DNA from: Platycnemis pennipes
Lineage: Eukaryota > Arthropoda > Insecta > Odonata > Platycnemididae
Assembly: GCA_933228895.1 (NCBI GenBank)
Contig: OW121848.1
Span: 91,345,470-91,409,469, forward strand
Length of the DNA: 64,000 nucleotides
Reading direction: 5' to 3'
Of this stretch, positions 24,881 through 36,724 are shown one piece after another; the first letter of the stretch is position 1, and each line of letters starts with the position of its first letter. A program made the position numbers and the translations under genes. The notes beneath the pieces were generated by a model. It ran no database searches. It was not told the origin of the DNA and saw only the letters and a program-made list of their open reading frames with translations.

Positions 24881-25196
24881 ACATCTACACGATACACTGC
24901 AAGCCACCGCGAGGGTGTGTGACAGTGGGTGAAGATCACCAAGCATGCACTACTAACATTCAAACAAGCAACTTAAGTGTCTCATGCAACTAGATTGTTA
25001 TTATCTATAGTATTTGAGGGGTTAATATATGCATCATGCACTACAGAATACTCTAAAATATTTCCCCTACCTATCCCTTTGCTATGCTGCCTATTCTGTT
25101 CTCTTATAGTACGGGTAATAATTCCCACACTGCAAGTAGCATGGGTGTCTGATTAAGTATCATCCCCGCCACGCACCCTCGAGGTGGCAACCACGG
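24881..25196 (+). repeat. Family R, copy C, with inverted ends
   Basis: The left end carries CTGCAAGCCACCGCGAGGGT then GTGTGACAGTGGGTGAAG. The right end (25163-25196) carries the same core inverted: TCCCCGCCACGCACCCTCGA then GGTGGCAACC. The roughly 215 bp between them is AT-rich and non-coding. This is the longest copy of the family and suggests a short element bounded by inverted repeats. Two independent insertions in opposite orientation could give the same picture. Confidence 0.55.
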
Positions 25197-26060
25197 TACT
25201 TGTGCTGTGGAAGCAGATTCCTCTTTCTCTCTCCCCCCTCCGCCTCGTGCCATTCTTTCGGCCATCCACCCACGTTCAGCCGTCGAACTCTCCGCCTGCG
25301 CGAGCTGCTCGCCTCACTCGGCTCCCCGTCTCGCTTTTACCGCACCTTCACAACCTTCCCCCCCCCCCCGCCCTTTCGGAGGCCTTATCCTTCTACTCTT
25401 TACCCATCGGTGGTCCCCCCATCATATCCGCCCAACACATCACTCAGTCCTCGTTACCCAAGTCTCCCGCTTCATCCGTCTTCAGCCTGCGGGGGCCTCC
25501 CTCCATTCTCTCCTCCCCCCTCTTCCTCTCTTTCTCTCTCTTCCTTCCTCCTCTCTTACACCCTTGTCGTCGGCGAGCAGCTCCGTCGTCCCCGTCTTTG
25601 TTGTTCTCCCGTGCGGCAGCTCCCTCTCTCTTTCACATACGCACCCTTCCCTCCCGCAATCCCTCTCCGTACGCCTTTCTCTCTCTCCCTCTCTTCTCCT
25701 AGTCCACCCACCCGCCCGCTGCATGCAATTATCTACCCGTTTTCCAGCTTCACTTCACCCTTGTTCCTCGACTCCTACAGCAACCGCTCCCTATCTCTCC
25801 CGCCGTCCATTTCACCGCCCGCCCGGCCTCCCTTCCCTCTCGTCTGCTGCCCTCCTCGCCGCCAAACAGCTCGCTGGGGAGACGACGCCATCGTCCGCCG
25901 CCACGGCCTCCCGGCTTCGTTCCCCTGCGATCGTCCCTCTTCTTGATCGCTCGCCTTTTTCTCTCCCTCCCACTCCCCACACCCTCATTTTCCCTCGCCC
26001 TGTGCTGTTCCTTTCTCACTCGCAAGCTCCCCCTCTCATCCCTCTCCTCCCCCATCCCCG
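25197..26060. other. 850-bp pyrimidine-rich CpG block
   Basis: The most extreme C/T-rich tract in the window, with a run of ten or more C residues at about 25360-25370. Three overlapping open frames of 172-289 codons span it in different phases, which marks them as compositional artefacts: real coding sequence would keep only one. No domain is visible in any of them. Confidence 0.7.
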
Positions 26061-27370
26061 GCGTGTTTACTTTTGACGAGGTTGATGATTGAATCGAGAC
26101 GCTGTCATTAAGGCGAACAATGCGTTCTTTGCGATTAGGGAGGTGGCCGCTAGGGGTGAGCTCTCTCTCTCCCTCTTCGACGCTCGGGGGTGAGAGGAGG
26201 CATGTCGGCGTGTGTGTGTTTTTTTTCTTCACCCGGGGATGTGTATCGTCGAGGTGGGTCCGCATTCCCGGCCCTATTTCCCTCACCCAATGCTTTTCCC
26301 TTCTCCCCTCCCATTCCAGGGAATATCCTTCCCATCAGGGAAGTAGCGACGAGGGAAGGTCATCGGCTAGGCGATGTATAAAAGATTATTTTAGTGTTCA
26401 ACCTCTTGCTTAATGTATCGGGGATTGGTCATCGATGGTATTAGTGTCCGGAAATAATGTTTGATTGCTAGTGATTTAAACGTTTTCAGGAATTATGGAA
26501 TAAATTTAAAAAAAGTTCTATTATTACTCATGTGAAACTCAAAGATTTGTTACTCAATCTAATTCGCTAAACGTTCGTTAGAAGAACCTCATTGACCCGT
26601 ATTTCTCCCCATTAGAATCAGTCAAAACCTTGACGTGGTCTGAATCGTCCCCATTTACTTTGCACAATCTAACTCAACTTGCGTATTCTTTCGTCACACT
26701 ATCCTTCCTTGGTATGTGCTTGAGGTTGATGCCAAGTAGAATATTGAGTTTGTCTGAGTATTGGAAAACAATGGGTAAACCTGATTTGCGTGCATAGTGT
26801 TTCTAAAGTGTGTGTAGATGGTGCATGCTTCTCATAATAATATGGAGAAATTGTTGTGTGAATGCGCGAGAAAAGGATGAGGAAGGAAAACATTTCCGCT
26901 CGGACATACCTAATTTCCCTTTCTTTCTAATAATATTCCTTCGTAATAATCATTATGTAAAACGTTCTTCATCCACGAACCGTAATCTCGTCACGTGCCC
27001 AGATTTTTGTGAACAGCCTCTGTGCTGTAAAGGCCACTGTTCAATGTCGTGTAGGGTTCGTATCGGATTGCTGTTATGGCCAGAGTAATCGCCTTTTAAA
27101 TTAGCAGGTGGTTGAAACGAAAAAAAATAAAGTCCAAAAGCCGATTAATACAAAAAAAGGCCATCTACGTTACTGAAATGTTGATCTACTAGGTGACCAT
27201 CAATTGGGAGAATTTGAAAGATAAGTTTGAGTAAGCGTAGTGATAAACTCAGAGTGACCTTTTATTTTGACTGTGATTTTTATTCTTCAGCCATTTTGCC
27301 CGTTTTCCACGGTAGCATGTCCTAGTTAGAATCGAGGAAGTGGCGGAAATTTTCCAGTGGAATCGATATG
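26061..27370. other. Transition zone, then AT-rich unique DNA
   Basis: A short TG run lies at 26209-26219. TATAAAAG occurs at 26377-26384 downstream of the CpG block, which would be a reasonable TATA position for plus-strand transcription, but no initiator or exon follows. The rest is AT-rich with nothing recognisable. Confidence 0.35.
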
Positions 27371-27374
27371 TAGA

Positions 27375-27480
27375 ATATTTCCATGTAGTAGCATGTTTGC
27401 ATGTCAATAATGCATGGTGATCATCACCCCCTGCCACACAACCTCACGGTGGCTTGCAGAGTTTCGCGTAGATGTAGATA
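27375..27480 (-). repeat. Interspersed repeat family R, copy D
   Basis: On the minus strand: ATCTACATCTACGCG, CTGCAAGCCACCGTGAGG, TTGTGTGGCAGGGGGTGATG and ATCACCATGCAT. The GATCACC-ATGCA continuation matches copy C (GAAGATCACCAAGCATGCA). Confidence 0.65.
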
Positions 27481-28586
27481 TCACTACTTGAGTGCCTATT
27501 GCAGAGAACTGATGTGTTGTATCCAGTCTAGTTAAGTGGACCCCTTAATGTTTTCATTAAAAGTAGTGCAACGCTAGTGCTATCTGTTGTGTCGCCCATA
27601 GTTGACGAACACGGTCGGCTTCCCGTTGTTGGAAGGGTTGCGTCGGTCGCAAGCTACGATATGGGAACGATATATCGTGTGACTGCGGTGAGCATACAAA
27701 ATGCCATTTGGTGTCGCAGCGCTCCGTGAGCATCTCTTTTGAATCAGCTAATCCATATGGTCACGGTGTGTTATCACGACATTTTCCTTTTTCAAGCACC
27801 CCAAAATCGACGCCATTTCCACATATATTTCGACATTGTCACAAAACTCACTTTTCTTTTAGGGTATAGTCTACCATGCTATTCCATTCCCTTCTAATTG
27901 TCATCGATTAGTGATATTAGGCTAATAGACTGGGTATCACGGATTGACTCTAGCAGATAGGGCACATCCTATTTGCGTGCGATGAAAAACGTGGAATTGA
28001 GCGGATGAGCCATTCAGATACGAAAGTTGGGGAAGAGCGAATCTTCACGGATTTGGAACGATAGCTAGTACATACAACCAGGACCCCAAAGCTAATAGCT
28101 CTCTTTCTGTGAAGTTTTCAACTTACTTTCGTGTTCACCTCATTTACTGTCAGGATTAGCTGTTCAAGTAATATGACATGTATGGAACTTGTCTCGGTGT
28201 ATGGCTTGTATTATTTCTGGATTTAGTTCGAAAATTATTCTTTAAATCCTCGATATTGCAATCCTTTGGTGGAATATAGCAATCTTTATGAGGATATGCA
28301 ATTGGAAGCTATGGGAATTGTTCCAGGGAAATGCGATACTTTCTGAAGCTTAATGCTAGTGTATGTGCATTTTGTCATTCAGCATACTCCCAATGGAGAC
28401 CTCCTACTACCAATTTTTCTCATTCTCCCTCCCCGCAGCATCGGCGTTTCAGAGAATAATGGTAGGTTAAGTTTTATGTACATTATTTGTTAGATTAAGG
28501 AAAGGCTAGGCTTGATTGGTGGTGTTATATGAATCCGAGAGTTGTACTCCATAGAGATATAGGGAACAATGGATTTAAGTCGTGCA
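27481..28586. other. Unique DNA
   Basis: No gene or repeat recognised. An acceptor-like TTTTCTTTTAG lies near 27850-27860, without a partner exon. Confidence 0.4.
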
Positions 28587-28937
28587 GGGGACGAGTTGGT
28601 GTGGTGGTTACAGCACCGATCTCCCATTTCATTGGTCTGGCTTTGAATCCCGGCACTGGAAGACATTTTTCACTGACATACCGGTTCTAATCGAGTGCTG
28701 TGTGGAGATCCCTTCGCTCTCAGTTCACCGTCCGTCGCCTCGGATGGGACATTAAACCGTTGACCCCGTGGCGCTTTTTGTTGAGAGCAGGCTAATGCCT
28801 ACGCTCTGTTTCTTTCCATCCTTCTTCCGTTCCCTTAGAAACATTTATACCCCTACCCAATTACTCACCTATCCTGAATGGTGCAAATGAACCTAGCTAT
28901 CGGTCGCCTCCCCCGAAAAAAAATACTACAAAAATTC
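28587..28937 (+). repeat. SINE family S2, copy 2 (near full length)
   Basis: GGGGACGAGTTGGTGTGGTG head with a B-box-like GGCTTTGAATCC (28639-28650), the CCGTCCGTCGCCTCGGATGG block with a three-base expansion, a GAGCAGGCTAATGCC block, and GGTGCAAATGAACC. It ends with GGTCGCCTCCCCC and an A-rich tail. Block order and orientation match the 19202 copy. Confidence 0.8.
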
Positions 28938-30256
28938 TCGAGCATGGTGGGGTGGGAATATAGATGTTGGCGGAATTAGGTGATATGAACAATAATGGGT
29001 AATGTGTGCCGTTATTGGCATTAAAATACCGTCGAAGCTTCGAAGATTAAACTAAAGGGCTTATTGTATGGTGTGAAGAGAGGTAGGAAATAAGCCGCTC
29101 TGAGGATATTGTTACAAAGGACATTAGGGGAAATACATACCAAAATCTACTAGTAGTAGGAATATTCCATCAATACATTGCCGAATGGGTATAATTTTAA
29201 TGAAGGCTTCTGTCGGTCCACGGGATCCTTTTTCTCTTTTTTTCGCGGTCAATGACACGACGGTTGCAAAAATAAAGAAAGGAATTTTCCGGGAATTTTG
29301 AAGCTCTGGGAAACTGGTGGAAATCTCGGAGGAAACTTTGTTGGAATTCAGCAAAAATCGGGAAATTTCGCGGAAGGAGGCCGGCCGCAGTCGGAATGAA
29401 CACTTAAACGCTGGTCCTCTCGCCGCCGCCTTCGCTCGCAAGTGTCCCCGGCCTTCTCGGAGGGAAGTGGATCGAAAGGCCAGAAACACATCTTCCTTTC
29501 CACCCTTTGTCATTTCCCGGTTCTTTCTTCCTGTTCCTTTCAAGTCTCTTGGCCTATCTAACCCCGCAACACTCCCTTATCGCCTTTTCTGTATCGCCAT
29601 TTGCATTTCGTGTAGTTTAATATGTAGTTCGTGGGAGAAAACTGAGCCTTCACTGATCGACGTAAATATAGTGAAATGGTGATGAGAAGGACTATACTGA
29701 AAACAGATTCGGAATTAAGCGCGATAGAGATATAGGGAAATGTATGCCTTCATGCCATCCATAACTTTGTTTCCCCTGCAATGGATATTTGCTTGACACT
29801 TCTCCGTAACACCTTTTTCACTATTCCGCACTCCCTCAGCAAGTACTCTCTCATCCTTTGCCTCCTCCACATTTCCTCTGCAAGCATCCTTCCTTACCCT
29901 GATGAGGGGAATACAAGACATTTGAAAGTTGTTCGTATGATTGACAGCACGATCTTAGAATACAGGTCTGGCAACTCTGCTTTTGTGGCCGTTCCCTTAA
30001 TGAGGCTGTTGTTTCTTGGTTGGCCGTTAGAGGTGCTAGTAGCCCTTCAGGCTGAATAACTTGAGAAAACTGATTTACGACTAACACTGAAATGATGTTT
30101 TCCGGTGTCATACTTTGTTTACCACGCACAAATTGCAATCATTGGCGGATAATTTCCGTACAATGCGAATGAAGGTGCTTTCAGTACTAAACTGAATCGG
30201 ATGAAGTTGCTCTAACATTTAACAATTATACGTACTACAAGCAAAAGATGTACATT
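28938..30256. other. Unique DNA with a CpG-rich patch
   Basis: 29281-29370 holds several Rel/NF-kB-like words (GGAATTTTCC, GGGAATTTTG, GGGAAATTTC). 29390-29480 is CpG-rich. Open frames of up to 139 codons in this patch overlap on opposite strands and have no recognised domain. Confidence 0.35.
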
Positions 30257-30553
30257 CACTGTAAAAAGTAGATCTGATTTTAAGGTACAAAAGCGATCTG
30301 AATTTCAGATGCAACAATTTTAAGACAGGGTATGTTGAATTTCAGCAGTAATATCTTGCCTAAAAATAAGGCAGGTGAACGACTGAAAATCAGACCATCC
30401 AGAATCCTGCTTCCTCTGCTTCCTGCTTAACTGCTCCTGTACCAACCATCCATGTTCCTGCCTCTTCCGTACCTTAAATCCGTGTTCCTGCCTTACAACC
30501 AGACAGCGCTTAAATTCAGATCGCACTGAAAATCAGATCAACTTTTTACAGTG
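30257..30553. mobile_element. MITE-like element with terminal inverted repeats
   Basis: The ends are a 25-bp inverted repeat with one mismatch: CACTGTAAAAAGTAGATCTG at the left, and the complement of CACTGTAAAAAGTTGATCTG at the right. A second inverted pair just inside (GCGATCTGAATTT at about 30292-30304; its complement at about 30513-30525) extends the arms to roughly 50 bp. The interior is non-coding, with reiterated TTCCTGC words. At 297 bp with no transposase it must have moved with help from another element. I see no clear target-site duplication, so the DNA transposon superfamily is unresolved. Confidence 0.8.
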
Positions 30554-31122
30554 TTGTTTCGCTTGAACTGTACCTCCTCTTCCTTCTATTGTGTTACCAA
30601 TATTGGGGAAATCGTGATTTTTACTCCTTTTGCGCTCTCTTTTCGATAATATACCTTAGGGGCTTACTACGCCACAAATTTCCACCAGCGTAGAATGCGT
30701 GATCAGGAGTATCAAGATTTTTTAACCATGACCCACTATCAAGAAATAAATGTACAACAACTATCGTTGGGTCAATTCTGAATCAAAATAATGGCTATAA
30801 AGAAAACAGATTGCATGTTTAAATTTCAAATTCTACATTTCATAGCTTTAAGAGTTGAGAGGATTAAAATGATATATTATACACATGAGATAAAAAAAAT
30901 ATTTTTTTTAAAGAGGTCGAGTTGAAAAACGTTTTGAGGAAGGTTTAGCATTGATGTAATTATCAATAAAAATATTGCCCGTAAGCTATATAATATATTT
31001 TAAATTCTGTAAAATAAGAAAACATTCCAGTTTAATATATCAGTTTGCTTCTATGGAGGAGACCCTTTGATTTATAGCTTGAAGGTAAGGGTCACTTTAT
31101 CAATCAATGTTGATTAAAACAC
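30554..31122. other. AT-rich unique DNA
   Basis: A/T runs at 30892-30912. No feature seen. It lies between the MITE and the transposase relic, and may include the relic's lost 3' part. Confidence 0.35.
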
Positions 31123-32390
31123 TTACAAAGCCTCTTTCGAGCCAATCTCATCTAATTGTAGAATACCATGAACTTTCCTGCCGCTTTTGGAGCTAAAGTG
31201 ATTTTCATGAACTTCAAAAAACTTGTCATCATCTCCATGTTTACCATCCCCAGATTCCTCCAAATAGTTCGGAGTGATGGGAGTATAAGGATTTCATTAC
31301 CTCTTAAAATTTGGTGGTGCCTTGGAGATCGATATGCAATAGCATAAAAACAATTATCCAGTCATATAAGTACCTTATGGCTATAGTATTTTGCCCCTTT
31401 GATGCAGCAATTATCTCAGTGACAAAGTTATCTAAGCTGAAGAGAAATTCAATTTTAGGAGTTTTTCCTCTATTTCATTTCCCTCTATTATTTCGCTGCA
31501 AATGCATCCTTTTCTAGCTGTGCTCTTTTTTGGCATTCGTAAACCGTCGACGGAATGGGTTCAAGACGATATCCCTTCCCTGGAGTAGGTCAACTTTCCC
31601 TGGAATACTCTCATTCACCTTCAGAGTTACCCTGTGAACAAGGGTTTTCCTTTTGGGTGCAAATTTCTGTATATAATGTTGCATTTGGACCGAGCACAAG
31701 GGACGTAGACGGGTACTATTAGGAAAATGCTGCAGTTTTTAAGATGCCTCAGGCCGATGTCATCTTGCCAGATGGGATCTATACGTGAAACAGACAGTGA
31801 GTCTTCAATTAGAGCCCCACTGCACACCCTCACGTTATTTAATATTTTGATCACTTCTTCCATATCCAAGACGTCAAGAATTTCTTATTGACCAATCAAA
31901 GCTATAATGCCGACTACATTATTAAGGATAAGGGTTTAGATATTGCGATACTTCGGAAAACGTAAACTTTTTTATCATAAGAAGTAGTTTTTCCTTCAGT
32001 GTAGGTAACCGAGGTATAATATCCCACCCGTTTCAATTCATCTAAGGAAACAAATCTGTGCGACCCAGACCGAATTGTTACGACATCAGGATGTCTAAAT
32101 ACTACATCTAATATTTGGGATAACCTGGCAAGCTCTATAATTTAATGTAGAAATGTACGGCAACAGGTACAGGAAAACGTTCAAACTTTATCAGTTGGTA
32201 GAATGCTTTCGCATGCTAAGGAAAATGAATAATTTTAGCAGCACATAAAATAAAGAAATATCAACTGAACTACAATAAACAACTTTCTCGTTTAGCATGT
32301 CGAGTTCACTCTCAACTTTATCGCTGTTCAATAGAAATTCATTGATCACGGCGGCAACGCTAAAATTACAATGCCTACATTTTCTTGCGT
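31123..32390 (-). pseudogene. Decayed P-element/THAP9-like transposase
   Basis: Read on the minus strand, successive pieces in different frames follow the order seen in P-element/THAP9-type proteins. First comes KCRHC (cysteine codons near 32378 and 32369), then a Glu/Leu-rich coiled-coil-like stretch to about 32191. A second open block spans 32142-31914. A cysteine module spans 31869-31627, with Cys codons at about 31733, 31697 and 31682 and a following YRNLH, matching the usual CxL...C..C..YR..L pattern. Next is a block at 31337-31236 with SPRHHQILR and LPSLRTIWR, the family's SP..Y..LR...LPS..T.RRW signature. Last is HGILQLDEI at about 31177-31144, whose Asp fits the first catalytic acid (DEM/DEI motif). 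Several frameshifts and stops separate the blocks, so it is dead. The DNA-binding THAP domain and the C-terminal half are not found. Family assignment comes from recalled motifs; the frames and stops are read directly. Confidence 0.6.
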
Positions 32391-33587
32391 TACTTATCTT
32401 TGAGGTGGAGATTTTCTAGGGGGCGTAATAGAATAAAGATACCAAGGGTAATTGTGGAAAACAGATTGCACAGGGTGATCCCTAAGTTTAAATTTCATCA
32501 CGCAACTCGTTTTAAAACAATTAAGGACTCCATTTCAGGAATTAAGGAAACATCATTAAGCCTTAGAAGTGCGAAAAACCATGAATGGGCAATAAGGAAT
32601 ATTTAATAATGGCTTCATACGAGTTTCATTGAACCTAGCAACAATGTTATCCTCTCTGTCCGTGCCGCGTGCTGTGACTCCTTGCCGCGTAGAATGTAGC
32701 ACACGCGAGAATGTTTTTCACAAGCAAAATTTCTGGAAAAGGACAAAATCATAAGACTCTCTTCCGTTTCAGGCGTAATGCTTCATTTTTAGTTACGTCA
32801 AATATCGAAACTTTTTCACACGTATCGTATCCACTCATGCAGCCAGGAGAAAAGCAATTATTCAGCATTTTCATGGATTATTCACGACACGTAATTTTTA
32901 GTTACAGCGATTTATCGTAGCCAACGGTAGTAGGAAAAAGTTCACGAGTAACTTGCTTAGTTATCACAAAAACACAAACTAATCTTAGCTGAACTGGCAC
33001 AATGTAAATTTAAACCTAAAGATGTAAGCGCACCTAGCGGAAAAGCGACGATCTAGAGCCTCACTAAGGTCACTAAGAAACCTTAGGGAATTAGTGCCAA
33101 GTGTCCAGACCTCTATTCTTTGATCGTGAATGACAGTATTTGATAAATTCAAATCACACGAGTTTGAGACTCTGTATACATATCTATCTCCATAGTACTT
33201 CACCAGGACAAATAAAAGCGGTAAATTATGGTTAAGGTTAAATGTCTGGCCGAGAAACGCCGGAACTCGTTTATCCCGCGCACCATATCCGACTAAGCGT
33301 GTGGAAAGTCTTGATTCCCAAAAAAAAAGTCGAATCATTCGTATTATCATATGTTATATGGTACCTTCTTCACTTTTGGTAATATTCACCTTAGTCTCTC
33401 CTTTGGGCATCGGGTTCCATTGCCTTCATGATGGTTGGAGACTCGAGATGGGTTTTATCAATCGGGTAAACAAGTCCAACGCCGGAAAGGTAGTTCGGGT
33501 CGTTCGCTCGGGTCGCTGATATTTTAATATAATCATTATTATTTTCCATTTTTTATTTCTTTTTTTAAGCCAAATATGTTCATGGCA
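32391..33587. other. Unique AT-rich DNA
   Basis: No repeat family seen. A plus frame at 32385-32606 overlaps the upstream end of the transposase relic on the opposite strand. A 121-codon minus frame at 32985-33350 has no recognised domain. Confidence 0.4.
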
Positions 33588-33632
33588 TGTGACCTGCCAC
33601 ACGCCATTGCGGCGGCTCGCGGTGTAACATGT
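33588..33632 (-). repeat. Interspersed repeat family R, fragment E
   Basis: On the minus strand: ACACCGCGAGCCGCC, then AATGGCGTGTGGCAGG. This keeps the family core but little else. Confidence 0.45.
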
Positions 33633-33769
33633 CGATGCAATGGCAGATGGAAGTTAAAAAATATTATATTGCATGCACATCGGATTTATTTATTAATTCG
33701 GGTAGTTTTAAGGGGAAGAATTTAAATTAATGATGGAAATCCCGAAATCGTTCGTCTTGTCTCTCGCTT

Positions 33770-34680
33770 CTCGCAATATGTGCTCCCGTCTTTCTCTTTC
33801 TTTCCTTTCCTTCCTCATTCACTGCCCGTTTTCATCGCTGGTGACCCGACATCCCCCGCCACACGCCTTCGCAGCCGCTCACTCGTGGGGTTGGAAGTGT
33901 GGATGTAAATGGGAGGCCGGCCTCCCACGCGGCCTCCACCACCCCCGGCTGGAAATTCGGCTCCGTTCTCACCCCCGTGCTCTCTCTCTCCTCATCTCTC
34001 CCTTAGAAGTATTACCTCTGCGCCATCCCCCTCCCTCCCTCATCCCCCCCTCCTCCCTCTCTCAATCTCCCATTGTGCCGGCTCTGAATTTCATCCGTGA
34101 GGTTCCCGCAAGTCACGACGGGCCGAGAAAGAAGAAGACCGGTGGCCGGTCTTGAATTGAAAATAAAGGCGCCATCTAAGAGGCTTTTCTATGCACCCGA
34201 CTCCATTCTCCGGCGATCACCTCCCCACTGACCCGCCATTCTCTTCGCTCTATTTCCCTCCCTCTCCCCGATACCCCATTATCTCTTGACCCCTTTCGGC
34301 ATTTTCTTCGCTTGTCCTCTCTCTCTCTTTCTTCCTCCCGAGCCTTCTCTTCCTCCTCTTCTACTCCCATCCTTGTCCTCCTCCCGCCCACCTTCCCCAT
34401 CGAATCTTTCCGAGTTGTCTTGTCTCAAGACTCCTTATTTTAGAGCTGGGAGTTGTTGCCGTGTTGCCTTACCCTCTCCCCATTCCGCTCATCCCCCGCC
34501 CGCCCTACAATCTCCCGTCGTCCTCCCTCTCGCTCGTCTCGCCGAGACCGATGGGTTGAGGTGCGGCGCGGCGGCTTCCCCCGGCACGGTCGCCGGCGAG
34601 ACGATCGTCCGTGCGCCGGTCAAGTGGCTGACGAGTGGTGAGGCGCGATCAGGTTCGTGCCGGCCATCCTAGTTTCGTTA
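33770..34680. other. Pyrimidine-rich block ending in CpG island-like DNA
   Basis: C/T-rich from 33770 to 34540 with a short purine/CpG break near 34100-34190, then dense CpG at 34540-34660 (for example CGGCGCGGCGGC-type words). Open frames of 62-141 codons overlap in different phases and are compositional. The polarity (pyrimidine tract, then CpG core, then AT-rich DNA) resembles the block at 25197-26060. Confidence 0.6.
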
Positions 34681-35210
34681 TGGCTCAGCGTTTCTGTATC
34701 TTTGCGTGAAAAAATGGTATTGTGATGAACTCATCGCGTGGCTATGCCTTTATTGACCATTGGTGTCATTTTATGGAGCCTTGCGGACGGTAAGGATTTT
34801 TTGCGCCGTTCCGCACGAAGGCTCGCTACCGATTAATCTTAAGTGCATTACGGCTTCATTTTTTTTTAGAAAAAATTAAATTTTATTGTATTTTTTTTCC
34901 CATCAGAGATCTCTGCTGAATTGCTCTTCCTGTAGTTGCTTAGCGTAATTTTCTGTGTAGGTACGTCACTTTTTAAAATAGTTATATTTACGTTCCCGAC
35001 TGGTTTCATCACTGCACAGCATCTAAATTTCTTTCTAACAGGTATACAATATCTATGCCTGTATCCGTATTCGTTCCCACGATCTTATAGTCAACAGGCT
35101 AGATCGTTACTAGTCTGGCTATCGCTGATCCACGTTTTATTAACTACTACTATTTTTTCTATACTATAACAATAACTCCACATTTTATGAATTCAAAGAT
35201 CACGTACTAC
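34681..35210. other. Unique AT-rich DNA
   Basis: Nothing recognisable. Confidence 0.35.
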
Positions 35211-35290
35211 CTGGTCGCCTTCACTAGCAGAGCACCTGGCCGGAAATCAGGGAGTCCCGGTCAAGGCGAATGATTTTTATCCCCTGTGGA
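35211..35290 (+). repeat. tRNA-like SINE head (family S3), deleted copy
   Basis: TCGCCTT (35215-35221) and AAGGCGA (35263-35269) form a perfect seven-pair acceptor stem. Between them is an anticodon arm CCTGG/TCAGG around the loop CCGGAAA. D- and T-arm portions have been lost, leaving 55 nt. GAGTCCCGGTCAAGGCGAAT followed by an AT-rich tail matches the minus-strand 5120-5193 copy, and both share an unusual C at loop position 33. Confidence 0.55.
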
Positions 35291-36724
35291 ATATCTTCAA
35301 TTACACGTTTTATAACTATAATGGAATTATTCTCGTTTCTCTTAGTTTTTCAAGAGTAACACGTTTACATCTTTGATGGATTCTACCAATTCTTACTGAT
35401 TTGGCATCCACGTGTAGATATATTTTTTAATGTGGTATGAAGCAAAATCTAATGAATTATATCTGTTTCCCTTCTTATGTACATATAATATTTCAGCCAG
35501 CCCCATTATTTTATCGCATTAACATAGAAAAGATTTGACGCTCCCTTGTAGGTTTTTTAGTCGTTTTCTACTGCTTATTTTTTACTCGTTTCTTCGGTAA
35601 ATTATATTCAACTAGTTGCGCGTAAAGTACCTAATGTATTCACGGAAAGTATTTGTCAATGGAATTGTTTTGGATTATCCACATGCAGAATACGTTAGAA
35701 ATCGGCTTAAATATTCCACGAATTCCGTGAATATGACAATTATTGTCCTAGTATTTATTCAGCATAATTTTCCTGGCTTAATCTTCAACTTTAATTCTAG
35801 GGTAGTTATTCGGACCTTTGGTGATAAAAACGAGCAGCAGGTAGTCGGTAAAGAAATTCAAAAATACGGAAACAGAACTCGCCTTCACGGCGGTTCCAAA
35901 GAGAAAAATGACAACAGTATTGAAGTATAAAGGCACACTGAGTAAAACATTAAAGATTAGTGGTAGCGTAAATGATGCTTAATTGCTCTTTTCCGGTCCC
36001 TAGTTTCTAATATCTTTTTGCACATAAATATGTCGCGGGGAACATGTATTTGATCAAAAACCACGAGTAATTCTCGCCAGAAATTAGCATATAAATGGAA
36101 ATTTTCAAAGTGGCGATAAGAGAATTTCATGCATTATGGAAAGTGTGATTAACCGTGAGGACCGTGAGTCACGCCACCCATTCCTTTGAAGCTGTTAAAA
36201 GAGGTTTGAAACTGGCTCACTGAGTAAATAATGTAGAAAAGTTTCATGCGTGTATTTTGAATATAAGCTGCAGTTTTAGTAGGCTCCCTTTGCTGATCAA
36301 GTGTGACTTGCCAAAATTCCCTAGTTAACTTCTTTATTTCGTAAGGTAGTGCTAGACACTCTTTTACTCAATAGACCTTACGAGTTGATCCAATGACAGA
36401 TGCCGCCACTGGCTGTAGGCTGCGATATTCGAGCACCAGTAAGCTGAAAACGAGTTTTAAAATGGGCTTGGGTTTGAGTGACGTTTCTTTTGGCTTATGT
36501 TTTTTACCTTGTGTGCCAAAAAAATAAAATTAATTTTTTAGTCGATTCTCTCGATGTTTTGATACATATTCTTTGGGAGCACTACCCGGTCAGGAATTTA
36601 ATAGCTGCTCCCTTAAAGCTCCTCAAATCATGCATGAATCCAAGAGGAAAAGATCTGTCGCAAGAATACCTACGTTTTGAGTTTAGGTTTGAAATTTGGT
36701 GGGTATTGCATTTAAATTCCTTCT
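35291..36724. other. Unique AT-rich DNA
   Basis: No gene or repeat seen. A 104-codon frame at 35616-35930 has no recognised domain. Confidence 0.4.

Noticed and set aside
25184..26076. Open frames of 172, 248 and 289 codons
   Set aside because: They overlap in all three plus phases in a C/T-rich tract that lacks stop codons by composition. Products are Ser/Pro/Leu strings without a domain.
26377..26384. TATAAAAG as a core promoter
   Set aside because: No initiator at the right distance and no exon downstream; AT-rich words of this kind recur by chance.
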